A stretch of DNA of 64,000 nucleotides. Source: Pseudisothecium myosuroides. Lineage: Eukaryota > Streptophyta > Bryopsida > Hypnales > Lembophyllaceae. The stretch lies in NCBI GenBank assembly GCA_951799445.1, contig OX637290.1, forward strand, positions 26,034,987 to 26,098,986, given 5' to 3'. Within the stretch, counting starts at the first letter, position 1, and each line of letters opens with the position of its first letter. Positions 36,820 to 48,564 of the stretch are shown in pieces. Below the pieces are notes generated by a model. That model was not told the DNA's origin. It saw nothing but the letters and a program-made list of their open reading frames with translations, and made no database searches. Made by a program: the position numbers and the translations under genes.

Positions 36820-37173
36820 CTGCACAACATTTGGTACAAGGGCACTCAGACAAAGCACGACAAATTGATGGCTTGGCATATAGCTTTGGAAAGGGACTAG
36901 TTCTGCTAGGTGGCAGGCGGTTTAAGAATGACCCGTTAGGGGGGACGCACATGCCTGTCTCCACTGATGTTCGCGTACGTCTGCAGTGACATGACTGAAG
37001 ACAGTCTCTTGATCTCTGTAAGACGACGTGTTTCCGTCCCCTCATTCAGCATGACATACCTCAAAACATGTTGACAAGTATATCATGTCGACAGAAACAA
37101 TGACCGAGGAACCAAAACGTACAATAGCAACTGACAATAATCAAAGGAAAAGTCTATGAAGAGAATCTTTTAT

Positions 37174-37702
37174 TCACTGGCGCCATTCTTCCAAGAACGC
37201 CGCGTTGTCCAAGACAAATGCGTGTGCGTAGGGGCAGAACTCATCGGACATCTTCCGCTTGCTACAGACATTTGCTCGGAGAATTTCGTCATTCATGGTA
37301 GCATCTTCATTAGGATCCCAAATGCAGTGGTCTGTTCCCTTGTACTGGTGCATATACTCGGTACAAAAACCAAGTGTGTCGTCCATCCAATACCCTTCTG
37401 CAATGCTACCTTCAGGATGTGCAAAAGTGCGAACGTAATCCTTCAATGTTTTCATGTAATGGTCCACATTTGAACAATTGCTCCACCAAATGCACAGGCA
37501 AATGCGTCATCACGTTCAAAAATGTCGACGGGAATTCCTTCTCCAACAACACACATGTATCCATTACCACATCCCGCATCATTTCTGTCTCATCAACCTG
37601 CCGTACCTCTTTTGTACACAACCGTTGAAAAACTTTGCTCATTTTAATTATAGCCAGGCGGACTATTTCATCCAGTATGTTGCGCACTGCTACAGGAAGG
37701 AT
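37174..37702 (-). pseudogene. TNP2 DUF4218 exon
   Basis: Begins ILPVAVRNILDEIVRL after a tag acceptor, includes FPSTFLNVMTHLPVHLVEQL, then after a frame break YMKTLKDYVRTFAHPEGSI and GFCTEYM. The usual RWMYPIER-type linker is missing at the break near 37450. A TGA at 37174 ends the frame. Confidence 0.85.
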
Positions 37703-38037
37703 CTACCAAGCGTGCAAGCACACAATCAGTCGTTAGTGCATAGCATGCCTACTTAAGTTGATTGACTAGCCTGCTCTATGTAGACTGACAAGATTCCTTT
37801 GCCCCCTCTGCAGGCGGTGTCCCCTGTAACAGGCCACAAGGAACATGTGTTTTCGGATATGTCGTACCGGACATGACTGCATGCTAGCCGTGACACCCTA
37901 ACAAGAGCTGTTCACGTCTAATTTTCAATGACAGTGTCCTCATGGATGTCTCATGAGACATCCTCCGCAACAGCAAACGTAGTCAAGTACCAGGAGACTT
38001 ACAGAATGTGACTGAACACGAAGTTTGCCAAGCATAC

Positions 38038-38401
38038 ATGGTGCATGAGGACATGGTAATCATGCGTCTTCATGTACTGCAATTTTCCGTCCACCAAGCG
38101 CTTCTGCGCTTGTGGATGCTACCCACATAGTTCGATGGAGTTCGAATGTTGGATACAATGGCAATGAATTCCCTTTGTTCATTTGCGTTCATAACAAAAG
38201 GGGCATGTGGCATATAGCACTCGTCTTCTTGACGTTGTGGAGGTTGGAGCCAAATCTCTTGGCGGATGCCTAAGTCCTCTACGCCTAGCACTCTAGCCGG
38301 CTCCCAGGACTGTCATTCATGCCAAGAAGAGTCTTCACCATGTTTTCACACAAGTTTTTTTCACAGTGCATGGGATCCAACAGATGCCGATCCAGCAAGT
38401 G
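38038..38401 (-). pseudogene. TNP2 exon with LDPMHCEKN motif
   Basis: Acceptor gtatgcag at 38402 and donor CAT|gtatgc at 38037. It encodes HLLDRHLLDPMHCEKNLCEN, then after a frame break LGVEDLGIRQEIW and IVSNIRTPSNYVGSIHK, then after a second break KLQYMKTHDYHVLMHH. These are standard TNP2-family motifs leading into DUF4218. Confidence 0.8.
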
Positions 38402-38743
38402 CTGCATACACAACAATGGCAATCCACAAGAAGCATGCGTAAGACTTCCGAAGGAAGCAAGGCCCCTTCCAACAGACCTTTGGACAACATTCACTTTCTG
38501 TGGAGACCTCAATTGCAGCGTACGAACTGACATCAGTGTCGACGTCTGTAGGCATTGCATTGACATCGTTTTGCACGCCATAGAAGACAACCTCCTATCC
38601 TTCACGACACCTTCTCCGACGTCTGAAAAAAACACGTGGTTGTTCATAGCCATAGCGTGTTCCTATCTGTCACAGGTGACGTCCTCTGAGACAAAATGAT
38701 TGTGCAGGAATGTATATAGCTTGCATAATCACAGAGGTCTGAC

Positions 38744-39031
38744 CTGCCAATACGAGAGCTCGTAGAAGACACTTAATCGTTTCATCCTTGTCACGTGAAC
38801 AGGATCGTCCGGTCCATTCTCTTTTCCCCCAAGGTCCAAGTAAGACTGCCGCCAAGCTGCAAATCGGATGACATCTTGTCCGGATAGGGTTTTAGGAGGC
38901 CCACAATGCTCCAATTTTATATTGAATCTCCTATTGTGTTGGTATGGATGGTGTCAAGGTAAATATCGGCGTGCACCACCGTACACTATTTTGGAACCCC
39001 TTGACATTTTGTTAGGAAGCAAGTCGCCCGT
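38744..39031 (-). pseudogene. TNP2 segment after element C
   Basis: The reading resumes next to the CCCGT duplication with NKMSRGSKIVYGGARRYLP, has a TGA at 38954-38956, and continues KLEHCGPPKTLSGQDV to ELSYWQ and the donor gtcaga. Joined to 44016 it forms the usual TNP2 order, which confirms that C is an insertion and not an intron. Confidence 0.8.
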
Positions 39032-42000
39032 TGTGAGTGTTTCTAACTCCACCCTTGAGTCAAAAAGTTACACACGGGCTCTAGCGGCTGTTTCGTTGGA
39101 GATTCACTCCTAATTGGGTGTTCCTAAATAAGTGTTCGCCTTCCAAGCAATGGACACTTTTTGTGACTGATAATCCTGTAAAATTCCACTAATTCTAAGA
39201 AAAAACTATTGGTTAGCTAGTTAAAGTGTTATGGTTAGGTCAAAAAGAGCAAGAAAAAACAAAATCTAATCTAACTAAAATTGTATCTAAGTAGCCTTTT
39301 AGAATATAATTTTTCCTTCCCAGAATGGTAAAGAAAACTAGATTCCAAGATTCCTATCAAAAGTTACCACGGGTAAAGTTTGGCCCCTTACTTGTGCTAA
39401 CTTTCATCCACTAATCTAAAATAGCAAATCAACTCAAAATAATTCTAAATTTTAAGGTTAAGTTATTAGTTCCTTAAAGTTACGGATTTTTAAGATTAAT
39501 CGGAATTTTGACCTAATTGGATGTTTTTCATCCGAAATTGGTCTCAAACTTCATCCAACCTTTTATCCTTCAAAAATAAAGTATTTTCAAAAAATAAAAA
39601 GGGATTTTGGAATCTTTATAGATTCCTTGTTTGATTCCTATCTAAAAAAATTCCTTAAAGATTCCTTTGGATGAAAATCTTAAATTATCATCCAATTATG
39701 TGGTTATGGTTAATTATTAGTAATTTTTATTATGGTTAATTTTTAAGTATGATTTGGTTTTATAACCTCTAAATTACTTATTAGGTTCTAATTCTAACTG
39801 AAATTCTAAAATTCTAATCTAAAAACTAACTTCTAATAGCAAAGATTCTAACTTCAATTTGAAAACAAAAACAAAACAAAACAAAAGGGTAAAATTAACA
39901 TACCTCTGTGTCCATCGTGGCCATAGTCCCGTCATCGCAGATCACTAGCATAATGGACTCCAAATAGCCATCGTCCTCCATCATGTGTGCTTCTTCTGTT
40001 AGATGAGAGTTTGGTGTCAAAATGTGTAGAAATCTCTTTCCTACATTATTCTGATCAACTTCCTACAAATAAAGGGTTAGTCTGAGTATCTAACTTAATT
40101 CCTTTGAATTTAGGAATTTATGTTAAATTCTAATGATTTTTAGTTGGTTTTAAAACAATTCTTTGCATTAAAATAACTTCAAGGTCTTATTTCCAACCAC
40201 CTTGCGTCTTTATTTTAATTGGGAATTGATTTAAAAAGATTAATATCTTCCACTTTAATAAAATTCCAATGAATAGTCAATTTATTTGTTATTCATTAGT
40301 TTATTATTTTTGTTGGATTAATCTATTATTTTTGTTGACTTCTTGTTTTTTCCTATTTGGCTTATTAGGCCTTATAAAACAAAACCCGAGTCAACAAGAC
40401 CAACTGATTCTTTCTAAAAATACTAATTGATAGAAAAAACCAAATTCTTCAATAGTAAAAGGAATAAAACCAAAGAACTATTCCAAATGAATAGTAGATG
40501 AATAGTAAAAAAAGAATGAAAACAAAAACAATTTGTCCCAAATGAATAGTAGATGAATAGTAACGGAATAAAAACCAAAACAAATCTAAAATGAATAGTA
40601 AAAGCACAACAAAACAAAACAAAATGAATAGGAAAATAATAAAAAATCAAAACAAATCCAAAATGAATAGTGAAAAACAAAACAACAAGCACACGTGAAT
40701 AGTTAGATTCCCTAGGAAAAATTAGTTTTTTAATCTAATTCATTCCCAAGCCGCCACTTCGTCTTCTTTAAGTATGTTTTGCTTCAAGTTTTCGTTGTCA
40801 TTTGTTGTTGTGGTTATGGAGTGTTGGAAGTTGTGAGTTAGTGTGTGTATAGTTAATTTTGAGTGTCAAGCATGATAACTCAAATTTAGGAGGAAAAAAC
40901 AAAATTGGTTGGTGTGGCGAGCAACGGCCTAATCTTAAGTATTTGGTTTCTTTATTTTGAAGTGTCCCAAATTTGAACTGGATTTTTGTTTGATTTCCGA
41001 ATGGTATGTCCAGACCACCGAAGGCTGTCCAGCTTCCAAAATGGACTGTCTGAGCTTTACCGAATGGCTGTCTGGCTGCACTCCTGTACTCTTCCCTCTC
41101 CCCTCTGGCTGACACGTGTCCCAGCCCAGTCACTTGTTCCCCACCAGCCCGTTCCCACCAGCCCTGTTCCAGTGGTCTGATCGCCCTTCCTGGTCCCGAC
41201 TTGAACTGGTTACTAGTCCCGATTTTTGTAAACTGAATACTGGTCTGGATTTTGTAAACTGGAATACTGATCTGGATTTTTGTAAACTAATCTTAAACAA
41301 CTAACAACAAACTAACATTAGACTAACTAAATAGGAGTTAAAATGATCTCTAACTAACTGCTTCTTATAAGGTTTTTGGGTTGAAACTTAGAAAGGAATT
41401 TCACTAAGTCTAAGGTTTTTAGGAACTAAACTAAACAAGGCAACTACTTAGATGATTTTTGTAAGGTTTTTGAGATAACAAAGCAAAACAAACTAAACTA
41501 AGGTATTTTGGGGTTTTTTGAGATAACAAAGCAAAACTTAACTAAAGGCTAAACTAACAACTAAAGATTTGGGGAAATTTCTAAAATAAAGCAACTAACT
41601 AAACAAAGTTTTTTTAGGATTTTTGGGATAGAGTGGTAAACTAAAGAAAACAACTAAAATTTAGGACTTGGCAATGAAGGCAAAACAAACACATGAGCAA
41701 ATTCCGGCGGAAGAAAGGGAGCCACTGGGTGTGAGTTCTTGGCTTAAGTAGCCAACACACCGAGGGTTTTTTTCCAATTATTCCTTTGAGGTAAATTGTC
41801 TTAAGGTCAAAGCTTCGCCGTGCGGGAGCGACCCCAGGCTAAACTCGTAAATTATGATTTCCAGTGCCTGTAGGAACGTTTTAATTCTTAAAGGAGGTAC
41901 ACATAAAAGTGTTTAAACCGAACATTAAGGACTAAAATAATTCCCAAGGTATCAAATAGTTTTAATTCCTAATTGAGGTACACATAAAAGTGTTTAAACC

Positions 42001-44010
42001 GAAAATTAGGGATCAAGTCACACCAAATTTTGTTATACAACGAAGTTTGGCAAATATCTTGAGTGTTAGAATCTTTTGGTAAAGACTAGCTTCACCTCCT
42101 TAAGAATTCTAGCTCAATGGCTGTTGCAAAAACACGAAATTAGTATGTAAACAAGGTTTGCAAGCGTTGGGGGATGAAACCTCCCAAAAGTGTGGTTTTA
42201 GTGTGGTATTGATGATTTAAAAGGGAACCCCGAGTCCTTTAACCAGATCCTCTACTAAAAGAAAGAAAAGCAAGCAAAATGAGCAAAGATGACCAAAATT
42301 TGGCCTAACTAGTTACTTCCGACAAAGCCGGTAAGCAAATTGAACAAGAAAAGAGAGTGTCTGTATTCCGACAGAGTGTCGGTAAGCAGATAATGAAATA
42401 ATGGGGCATGAGAAACTTCGCGGGCTGGCCTTATATACTTGCTAGAAGGCCCCACCACTTAGTTTACCATGAGATATTTGGTCTTCTTACTCAAAAACTA
42501 CCCTAAGCTAAATTCTAAACTACCCTAAGATATTTCCTAAATAATCTTTGTTTAATCTTTAGAATTTTCTAGAACAAGCCTTAATTACAAAGAAAATCTT
42601 GTCCAAAATAAAATCTAAGATTTTCCCAAAGATATTTAGGAAATTAACTATTTTGACCTTGAGATATTTTGCAAACAACCCTAGGATATTTCCAAATATT
42701 CTTAATTTAATCTAAACTGGCTTTTAAAGGAAAGATTTGAAATCTTAACTAAATCCAATCTTCGACTTTCACCAAGATATTTTGTGAAATAACCTTGAAT
42801 TACCGCTAATTACTCTACAAAAGTCAAACTTACGGTTGAACTCTTCCAATCTTCTTGAGAACAACTCTAAATTGAAAACTGATTGCGCCATCGCGTTCAG
42901 AAGACCCCGATTAGTCTAGGGGACCCCCTCCCTTCCACTTCCAAACTGTAAATACTCATAAAAACCACTAACGGTAACTTCAAAGAAAAGTCAAAATTCC
43001 AACTAATGGAATTTGAATTTTCCGAGAAAATTGACAAGCTAGGGTTGCTTAGAAGGTTCGTGAGAGTAAGAAAACATTCTTTGTTTGCGACATTCGGACA
43101 CCGCCAGCTCCTGGTTCGCCGATCAACCCGCCGCCATGTCGTAAATTCTTGTTAAATTCGATGTTGTTGCCGATTCTGGTACTTCTGACTATTAGAAAGT
43201 CTTCAAACTTGATTGGTCGCTTATTTTGTATATAAAACTTTCTTCTAATTTTTAGTGAGATTTTACCGCACTTTGGGTAATTTCTATGAAATTACTATCA
43301 GTTTCAAAGGCGGTTGACTTCCCATGGAGTCATCGTGGAGTTTTGTAAAATCCCAAAATTTTTGGGCAATCTTCTAGGAAGTGTCTAAAAGCTAAGGGCA
43401 AAACCAAACCTCCAATAAGGATGCTAAATTTAGCCGTTCCTTAATAATTTCCGCCCGAGGGGGAAATTAATCTGGTACCGGGGTTTGTTGTGGATGATTA
43501 GCTCCACTGTTGATCTCTTGGCATGCTTTTACCCTAAAAGCACCTTTCTGTAAGCTCCAATCTCCTTGCCCTTCTTCTACTTTGCATTCTGGTTCATATT
43601 CTTCAACATTTGCAGGTCTTCACATAACTAGTCCAAATTCCACATGAATTGGATCTAGACACTTCTAAACCTGAACATAGACTCTTATGATTCAGCCAGG
43701 ATGTCACATGTGCTCACATGTCAAGTTTTACATGGACAAGACACTAGAACTGGCTGATTCTCACATCCTCACATCTCTCTAAAACGTAAATATGGATTCT
43801 AAGACACTAAACTAAAACCTAAACATAGAAAAGCAGAGTATTTTGTGTTTTCCATGATTTTAGGACAATCTTTCACTAATCTGGTAGGGACTTCTACTAA
43901 ACTCCTCTCAACTACTAATTCATGCTATTTTGCATGAATTAACGCTCAAAACTAACAATAATTCGCGAAAAATAAACCCAGAGCTCCAAGTGCTAACTTG
44001 AAGGCTCACA
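39032..44010 (-). mobile_element. Element C: complete A-family copy, 4,979 bp
   Basis: Ends TGTGAGTGTTTC (39032) and ...GGCTCACA (44010), flanks CCCGT (39027-39031) and CCTGT (44011-44015). Collinear with B in the same orientation, including the end blocks, a TATA box at 42429-42438, and the blocks near 41830 (caaagcttcgccgtg) and 43250 (ctaatttttagtgagatttta). It is more diverged from A and B than they are from each other. It interrupts the TNP2 coding region. Confidence 0.88.
39904..39984 (-). other. Possible first coding exon in element C
   Basis: Two adjacent ATGs (39982, 39979) open a 27-codon frame of acidic residues ending TMATMDTE at the donor GAG|gtatgt. A comparable ATG-to-donor segment occurs at the equivalent place in copy B. 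Function unknown; chance is possible. Confidence 0.3.
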
Positions 44011-44015
44011 CCTGT

Positions 44016-45339
44016 CTTTGCCATGCGTGAGTCTGTGTCAAGCCCACAGTAGGGGCAACCCCTGTAACCCTTACAACAAAGCCCTGAAATGAGACCATAA
44101 GCTGGGAAATCGGAAATGGTCCACATAAGTAAGGCATGTAAGTTAAAACTCCGACTTCCTTCAGGTCGAGAGAAATCCAATGCTGAAACACCATGCCATA
44201 GTTCGTGCAGCTCTTTCAATAGTGGATGCAAGAAAATGTCAAGGTTCTTAGCAGTGGGTAATTGCTTCCCCGATATCAATATGCACAAAGAAATGAAAAA
44301 TTTCTTTGTGACAAACCAGGGCTCAAAGTTGTATATTAAGATCAAGATTAGCTACGTTGACCAATTTGTGTTGCTAAGCTTGAATAGATTGATACCATCC
44401 AAAGCTAAAGCAAGGCGCATGTTCTGAATTTCAGATCCGAAGTTGCCAAAAGCGACGTCTGTGTTGATGTGCCTCCATGCTAGACTGTCAACTACAAAAC
44501 GCATGATGCCGTCGTCGCTGACGTGTTTTGTATAGCCTGTCAACATGCATGCTATCTCAGACAATTTCCACATTCTCTTCAGCCTGGGAATGACGGGAAA
44601 GTGCCGGATGACCTTCGCTGGAATAGTTTGCGTACCGTCAACCCAACGCGACTTTGTGCACTTTGGACAGGAGTTCAATTCTGCATATTCATCTTCAAAA
44701 AGCACACATCCATTGGGGCAAGCGTATAGATTATTGTAGTGCAGGCCAAATTGTCGCATGCTTTTGCGCACAGCATAGTGGGTGCCGGGCAATTTGTTTC
44801 CCTGAGGAAGCAAATCCACACGTAGAAAACGAAACAACTCATCGATAAACTTATTGCTCACGTGGAACACGGTGCACATGTTCATGATGATGATGGTCGC
44901 TGACACCACACTTGTTCTTGAACTTGGATGCAGTGGCGTAGTTGCTTCCCTATATATATCCTCCAATCCATCCACAGTATCCGCGGCATTGTCGTCTTGT
45001 TCAACCCACTACTCCGATGCATCAGCCTCTTCATGTAGCGCATCTCCTCTGTCCAAGGCCTCCATAACTTGACGGTGGACCTCGTGGTACTCATCCAGAG
45101 GAGGAGTACCTTCCTAATTAGACTCTTCTTCATTAGGATCGTTTGAATTATTGTCGGCCACGTCTGGTACGACGTCGGAACTAGCAGCCGCTACAACATC
45201 ATTGTCAAAGACAACGTCCTCCACCCACAATCCATCAGGGGGGTATCCCTCGGGGGGGGGCCCGCCTATCATGGATTTTTTTTAAAAAGATCACGACCAA
45301 CCACCGCATGGTGTTGTCGTATGACTTAGATAGTTTTCC
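44016..45339 (-). pseudogene. TNP2 central transposase region
   Basis: After element B the frame continues, shifts near the A/C runs at about 45250-45285, then reads through three TAG codons (45114, 45009, 44352) to SNKFIDELFRFLRVDLLP, CPNGCVLFEDEYAELNSCPKC and LHALLMWTISDFPAYG. It ends at the CCTGT duplication of element C in the middle of the coding sequence. Confidence 0.85.
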
Positions 45340-45719
45340 GACGTTGTGGGCGCTAGATTACCCACCCTTGGTAATAGAGCGAACACCGACCAGGTTCTAT
45401 GCCTTTATCCACTTTTTTAATATATGGGGGTGTTGTGAGCGCGGTCCACTGTGCCTTCCAAGCAATGGATCTTTTTTGCTAACGTTTCTTAAGGGTCGTG
45501 GATGGCAGCGAATAATTAGTAATGCATGTAGTAACTTACAAGTTAACTGCGATGTTCAGAGTGATGGTGAAATCCTGACTCTCTAACTATCTATCCTATG
45601 TCGAGGGTAGACTGGGTAGTTGGCGTCATTTCTAACGTCCCTAACTACGTAAAAAGGGGAACCCCTATGTTCCTTCCATGAACCTCTAAGACTATCGTGG
45701 GGTTTTAAGACTCCACCTA

Positions 45720-46440
45720 GAAGTTCTACTTCTAAAGACTAATTCTAAAATTCAACTCTTACTCTAATTTTCGACCTCTAAATGAAACTCTAGATGTTTA
45801 CTCTTAATTTAACTCTGAAATTTATCCTCGGAATTTAACTCTAGGTTTAATTTTTAACTCTAAGTTTTTACTCCTCTATTCTATTCTAAATTTACCCTTC
45901 TAAATTTAACTCTACGGTTTTGACTTTTAACTCTAAATTTTTACTTCTAAAATTAATTCCCAATCTTAACCTCCAGGTTTAAATCCTACGTTTTTACTTT
46001 GACTCTAGATTTTTCTACTTCCAACTAACTCTAAAATTTAACTTCTACCTCTAAGTTTTAACTTCTACTTTTAGCTTTTGACTCTAACCTCTTACTCCCC
46101 AATTGACTCTAAAATTTAACCTTTAATTTTAATCTAAACTTTTGACTTTTGACTTTTGACTTCTACTTCCAAATTTAATCCTATCGTTTTAATCCTGGAT
46201 TAACTCTAAATGTTACCCTCCTAAATTTAATTCCAACTTTTAACTCTAGGGTTTTGACTTCTAATTTTAACTCTATTCCTAACTCAACAATCTACTTCCT
46301 AAGTGGATTCTACTTTTGACTTCTATTTCCTACTCTACTTTTTACCTCCCAAAGTTAACTCCAGATTTCGACTTTTGAATTTTACTTCCTTAATTAAAAT
46401 CTTAATTTAACTCTAGGTTTTTAAACCGTTATTTGATCTT
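45720..46440 (-). repeat. Minisatellite of element B
   Basis: Repeats of aactctaaattt / acttctaaattt, period about 23-25 bp, the complement of the block at 33148-33570 in element A. Confidence 0.7.
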
Positions 46441-46743
46441 TAATTTTATTCCTAAATCCTCCTTCTAATCTAATCCTAATTTCCATCCATTGTTCCTTGT
46501 GGTTCAAATTTAATTAAAATTCCTCCGTTCTACCCCCTACCGCTTAACTTAGCCTAACGCGGTCAATTTACGGTCAAATCTTAATTATAAGATGTTTTTG
46601 GAAACCCCTATCACTAATCTATAACTTTTTGAATCTAAACTTCTAATTTGCACTAATCTCGGGTGCTAATCACGCTCTAAGGGCTGATTAGGAAAATAAA
46701 TGCTAATTAGGGAGAAACATCAAAGATTAAATCAAAAACTCAC

Positions 46744-46806
46744 CTCTTCACTACCGGTGTCGGAAATAACTTCGTCCACATCCACGTGTACATCCTCACG
46801 CTCCAT
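46744..46806 (-). other. Possible first coding exon in element B
   Basis: ATG at 46804-46806 opens 21 acidic codons (MEREDVHVDVDEV...GSEE) ending exactly at the donor GAG|gtgagt. It lies about 2.2 kb downstream of the conserved TATA box in element orientation, as in copy C. No product is recognised. Confidence 0.35.
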
Positions 46807-48183
46807 GGTAGTCTTTGGCTTTATTTTGAATTTTTTCCGAGCTCACCGCTTATTGAGAAAATATTACAATTTTTGATGATCTAAACTCCCTCTTTCCCTT
46901 CCTCCTTTCTTTCTTTCTTCCCCTCTCTTCTACACTAGCACTATTCCACCTAAGCTTTTATGAGTCTTACACTATGGTTTCAAACTACGAGAAGGGTTTA
47001 AATGTTCTTCCTACCCTCTTACGCAACCTTGCTTTGTGTCATCCTAATCCTCCTCCCAACGGTTGCAAGGAGTTCTTCTAGATTTCCTACCTAATCTCCT
47101 AACTAGGCACTATTCATCGTCTCTCTCCTTTCCACTCCTATAACACATCCTTCTCCCTAATTTCCTTCCATTGTGTGTAGGTGTGAGTGGTGATGCAGGT
47201 TGGATCGGATGTTTTTGTGCAAATGGCGCGTGGAATGGCAACCTCTATTTCTCCCTCCTCCCTTTTGTATTTTGCCCTAATCCTACTTCAACCCCACTTA
47301 GCACAAAATTAGTCCAACATGCTTTTGGTTTGGTTTGTCTTTGTTTGTGTTCTGGTTTGGGAAAACCAAAAATCAAAAAAAAAAAAAGAGAGAATCAAAA
47401 ATTTGGGGAGGAGCCGAATGGCCCCAGCCCTCCTGCTGTATCGAGAGCCTGCTGTACCGAGAGCCTGCTGTACCGAGAGAGCTGCTGTACTGAGAGCCTG
47501 CTGGCTTTCCCGGCTGGCTGGTTAGCTGGGGGGGTTGGCCAACTAATTAAAAAATTTTAATTAATTTTTTTTTTTTTCTGTTATACTGGTCTGATGTTGG
47601 CTGGCTCGTTATGCTGGTTCTGATGTTGGCTGGCTCGTATGCTGGTTCTGATGTTGGCTGGCCGTATGCTGGTTCTGGAAACTCGATTTCTGACTAAGGC
47701 TAAAAGACTGGAATTTTGGCTAAGGCTAAATAAAAAGACTATATTCTTGACTAAGGCTAAAGAGACTGGAATTTTGGCTAAAGCTAAATAAAAAGACTAG
47801 ATTCTTGCTAACCTAGGGGGGGATAGAACTTTGGGAGGTGCTAGATCCACTAAGATTTTTTGGGATACAACTAACTAAATAAAACTTTGGAGAACCACTA
47901 AACTCTCTTAAACTTTGGGAAATGACTAAACTTTACTAAGTGCAAAGGATCCTACATATCTTGGAAGCTAAACTCTGGAAGTTTCCACAAAGGTCTTGGA
48001 AACTAGACTTTGGATTTAAACACGGGGGAGGTGCAAAGCTTTGCCGTAAAATTGGTTTTTAACACCAACTTTAGGACTTCTAGATTCCCCGGGGGTTCAA
48101 AGCTCCACCGTCTATTCTTTTAACGCACGCTTTAAGACTTCTACTTTGTCACTAGTTCAAAGCTTCGCCGTCCCGGAGGGGGG

Positions 48184-48564
48184 TCCACACAATGAGAGAA
48201 ACTTTAGAAGAGGGAAAAGCTAAACTTTTAAAGAAAAAACCAGACGTGAGTTCAAAGCTTCGCCGTCCCGGAGGGGGGTCCACACGATGAGGGAGACTTT
48301 AGAAGAAGGGAAAGAGCTAAACTTTGAAAGAAAAACCACACGTGAGTTCAAAGCTTCGCCGTCCCGGAAGGAGGTCCACACAATGAGAGAGACTTTAGAA
48401 GAAGGAAAAACTAAACTTTTAAAGAAAAAACCACACGTGAGTTCAAAGCTTCGCCGTCTCGGAGGGGGGTCCACACAATGAGAGAGACTTTAGAAGAGGG
48501 AAAAACTAAACTTTTTAAGAAAAACCACACGTGAGTTCAAAGCTTCGCCGTCCCGGAGGGGGGG
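48184..48564 (+). repeat. Tandem array, four units of about 95 bp
   Basis: Units read ccacacaatgagagagac...cacgtgagttcaaagcttcgccgtcccgg. They start near 48184, 48281, 48375 and 48470. Element A has a single counterpart near 24560, so the array expanded within copy B. Confidence 0.88.

Noticed and set aside
43920..44018. Apparent splice donor ACAG|gtgtga ending a TNP2 exon
   Set aside because: This is the junction with element C: the same bases form the CCTGT target duplication, and coding resumes directly at 39031.
48184..48564. CRISPR-like regularly spaced repeats
   Set aside because: The units are contiguous 95-bp tandem repeats without unique spacers, inside a plant transposon.
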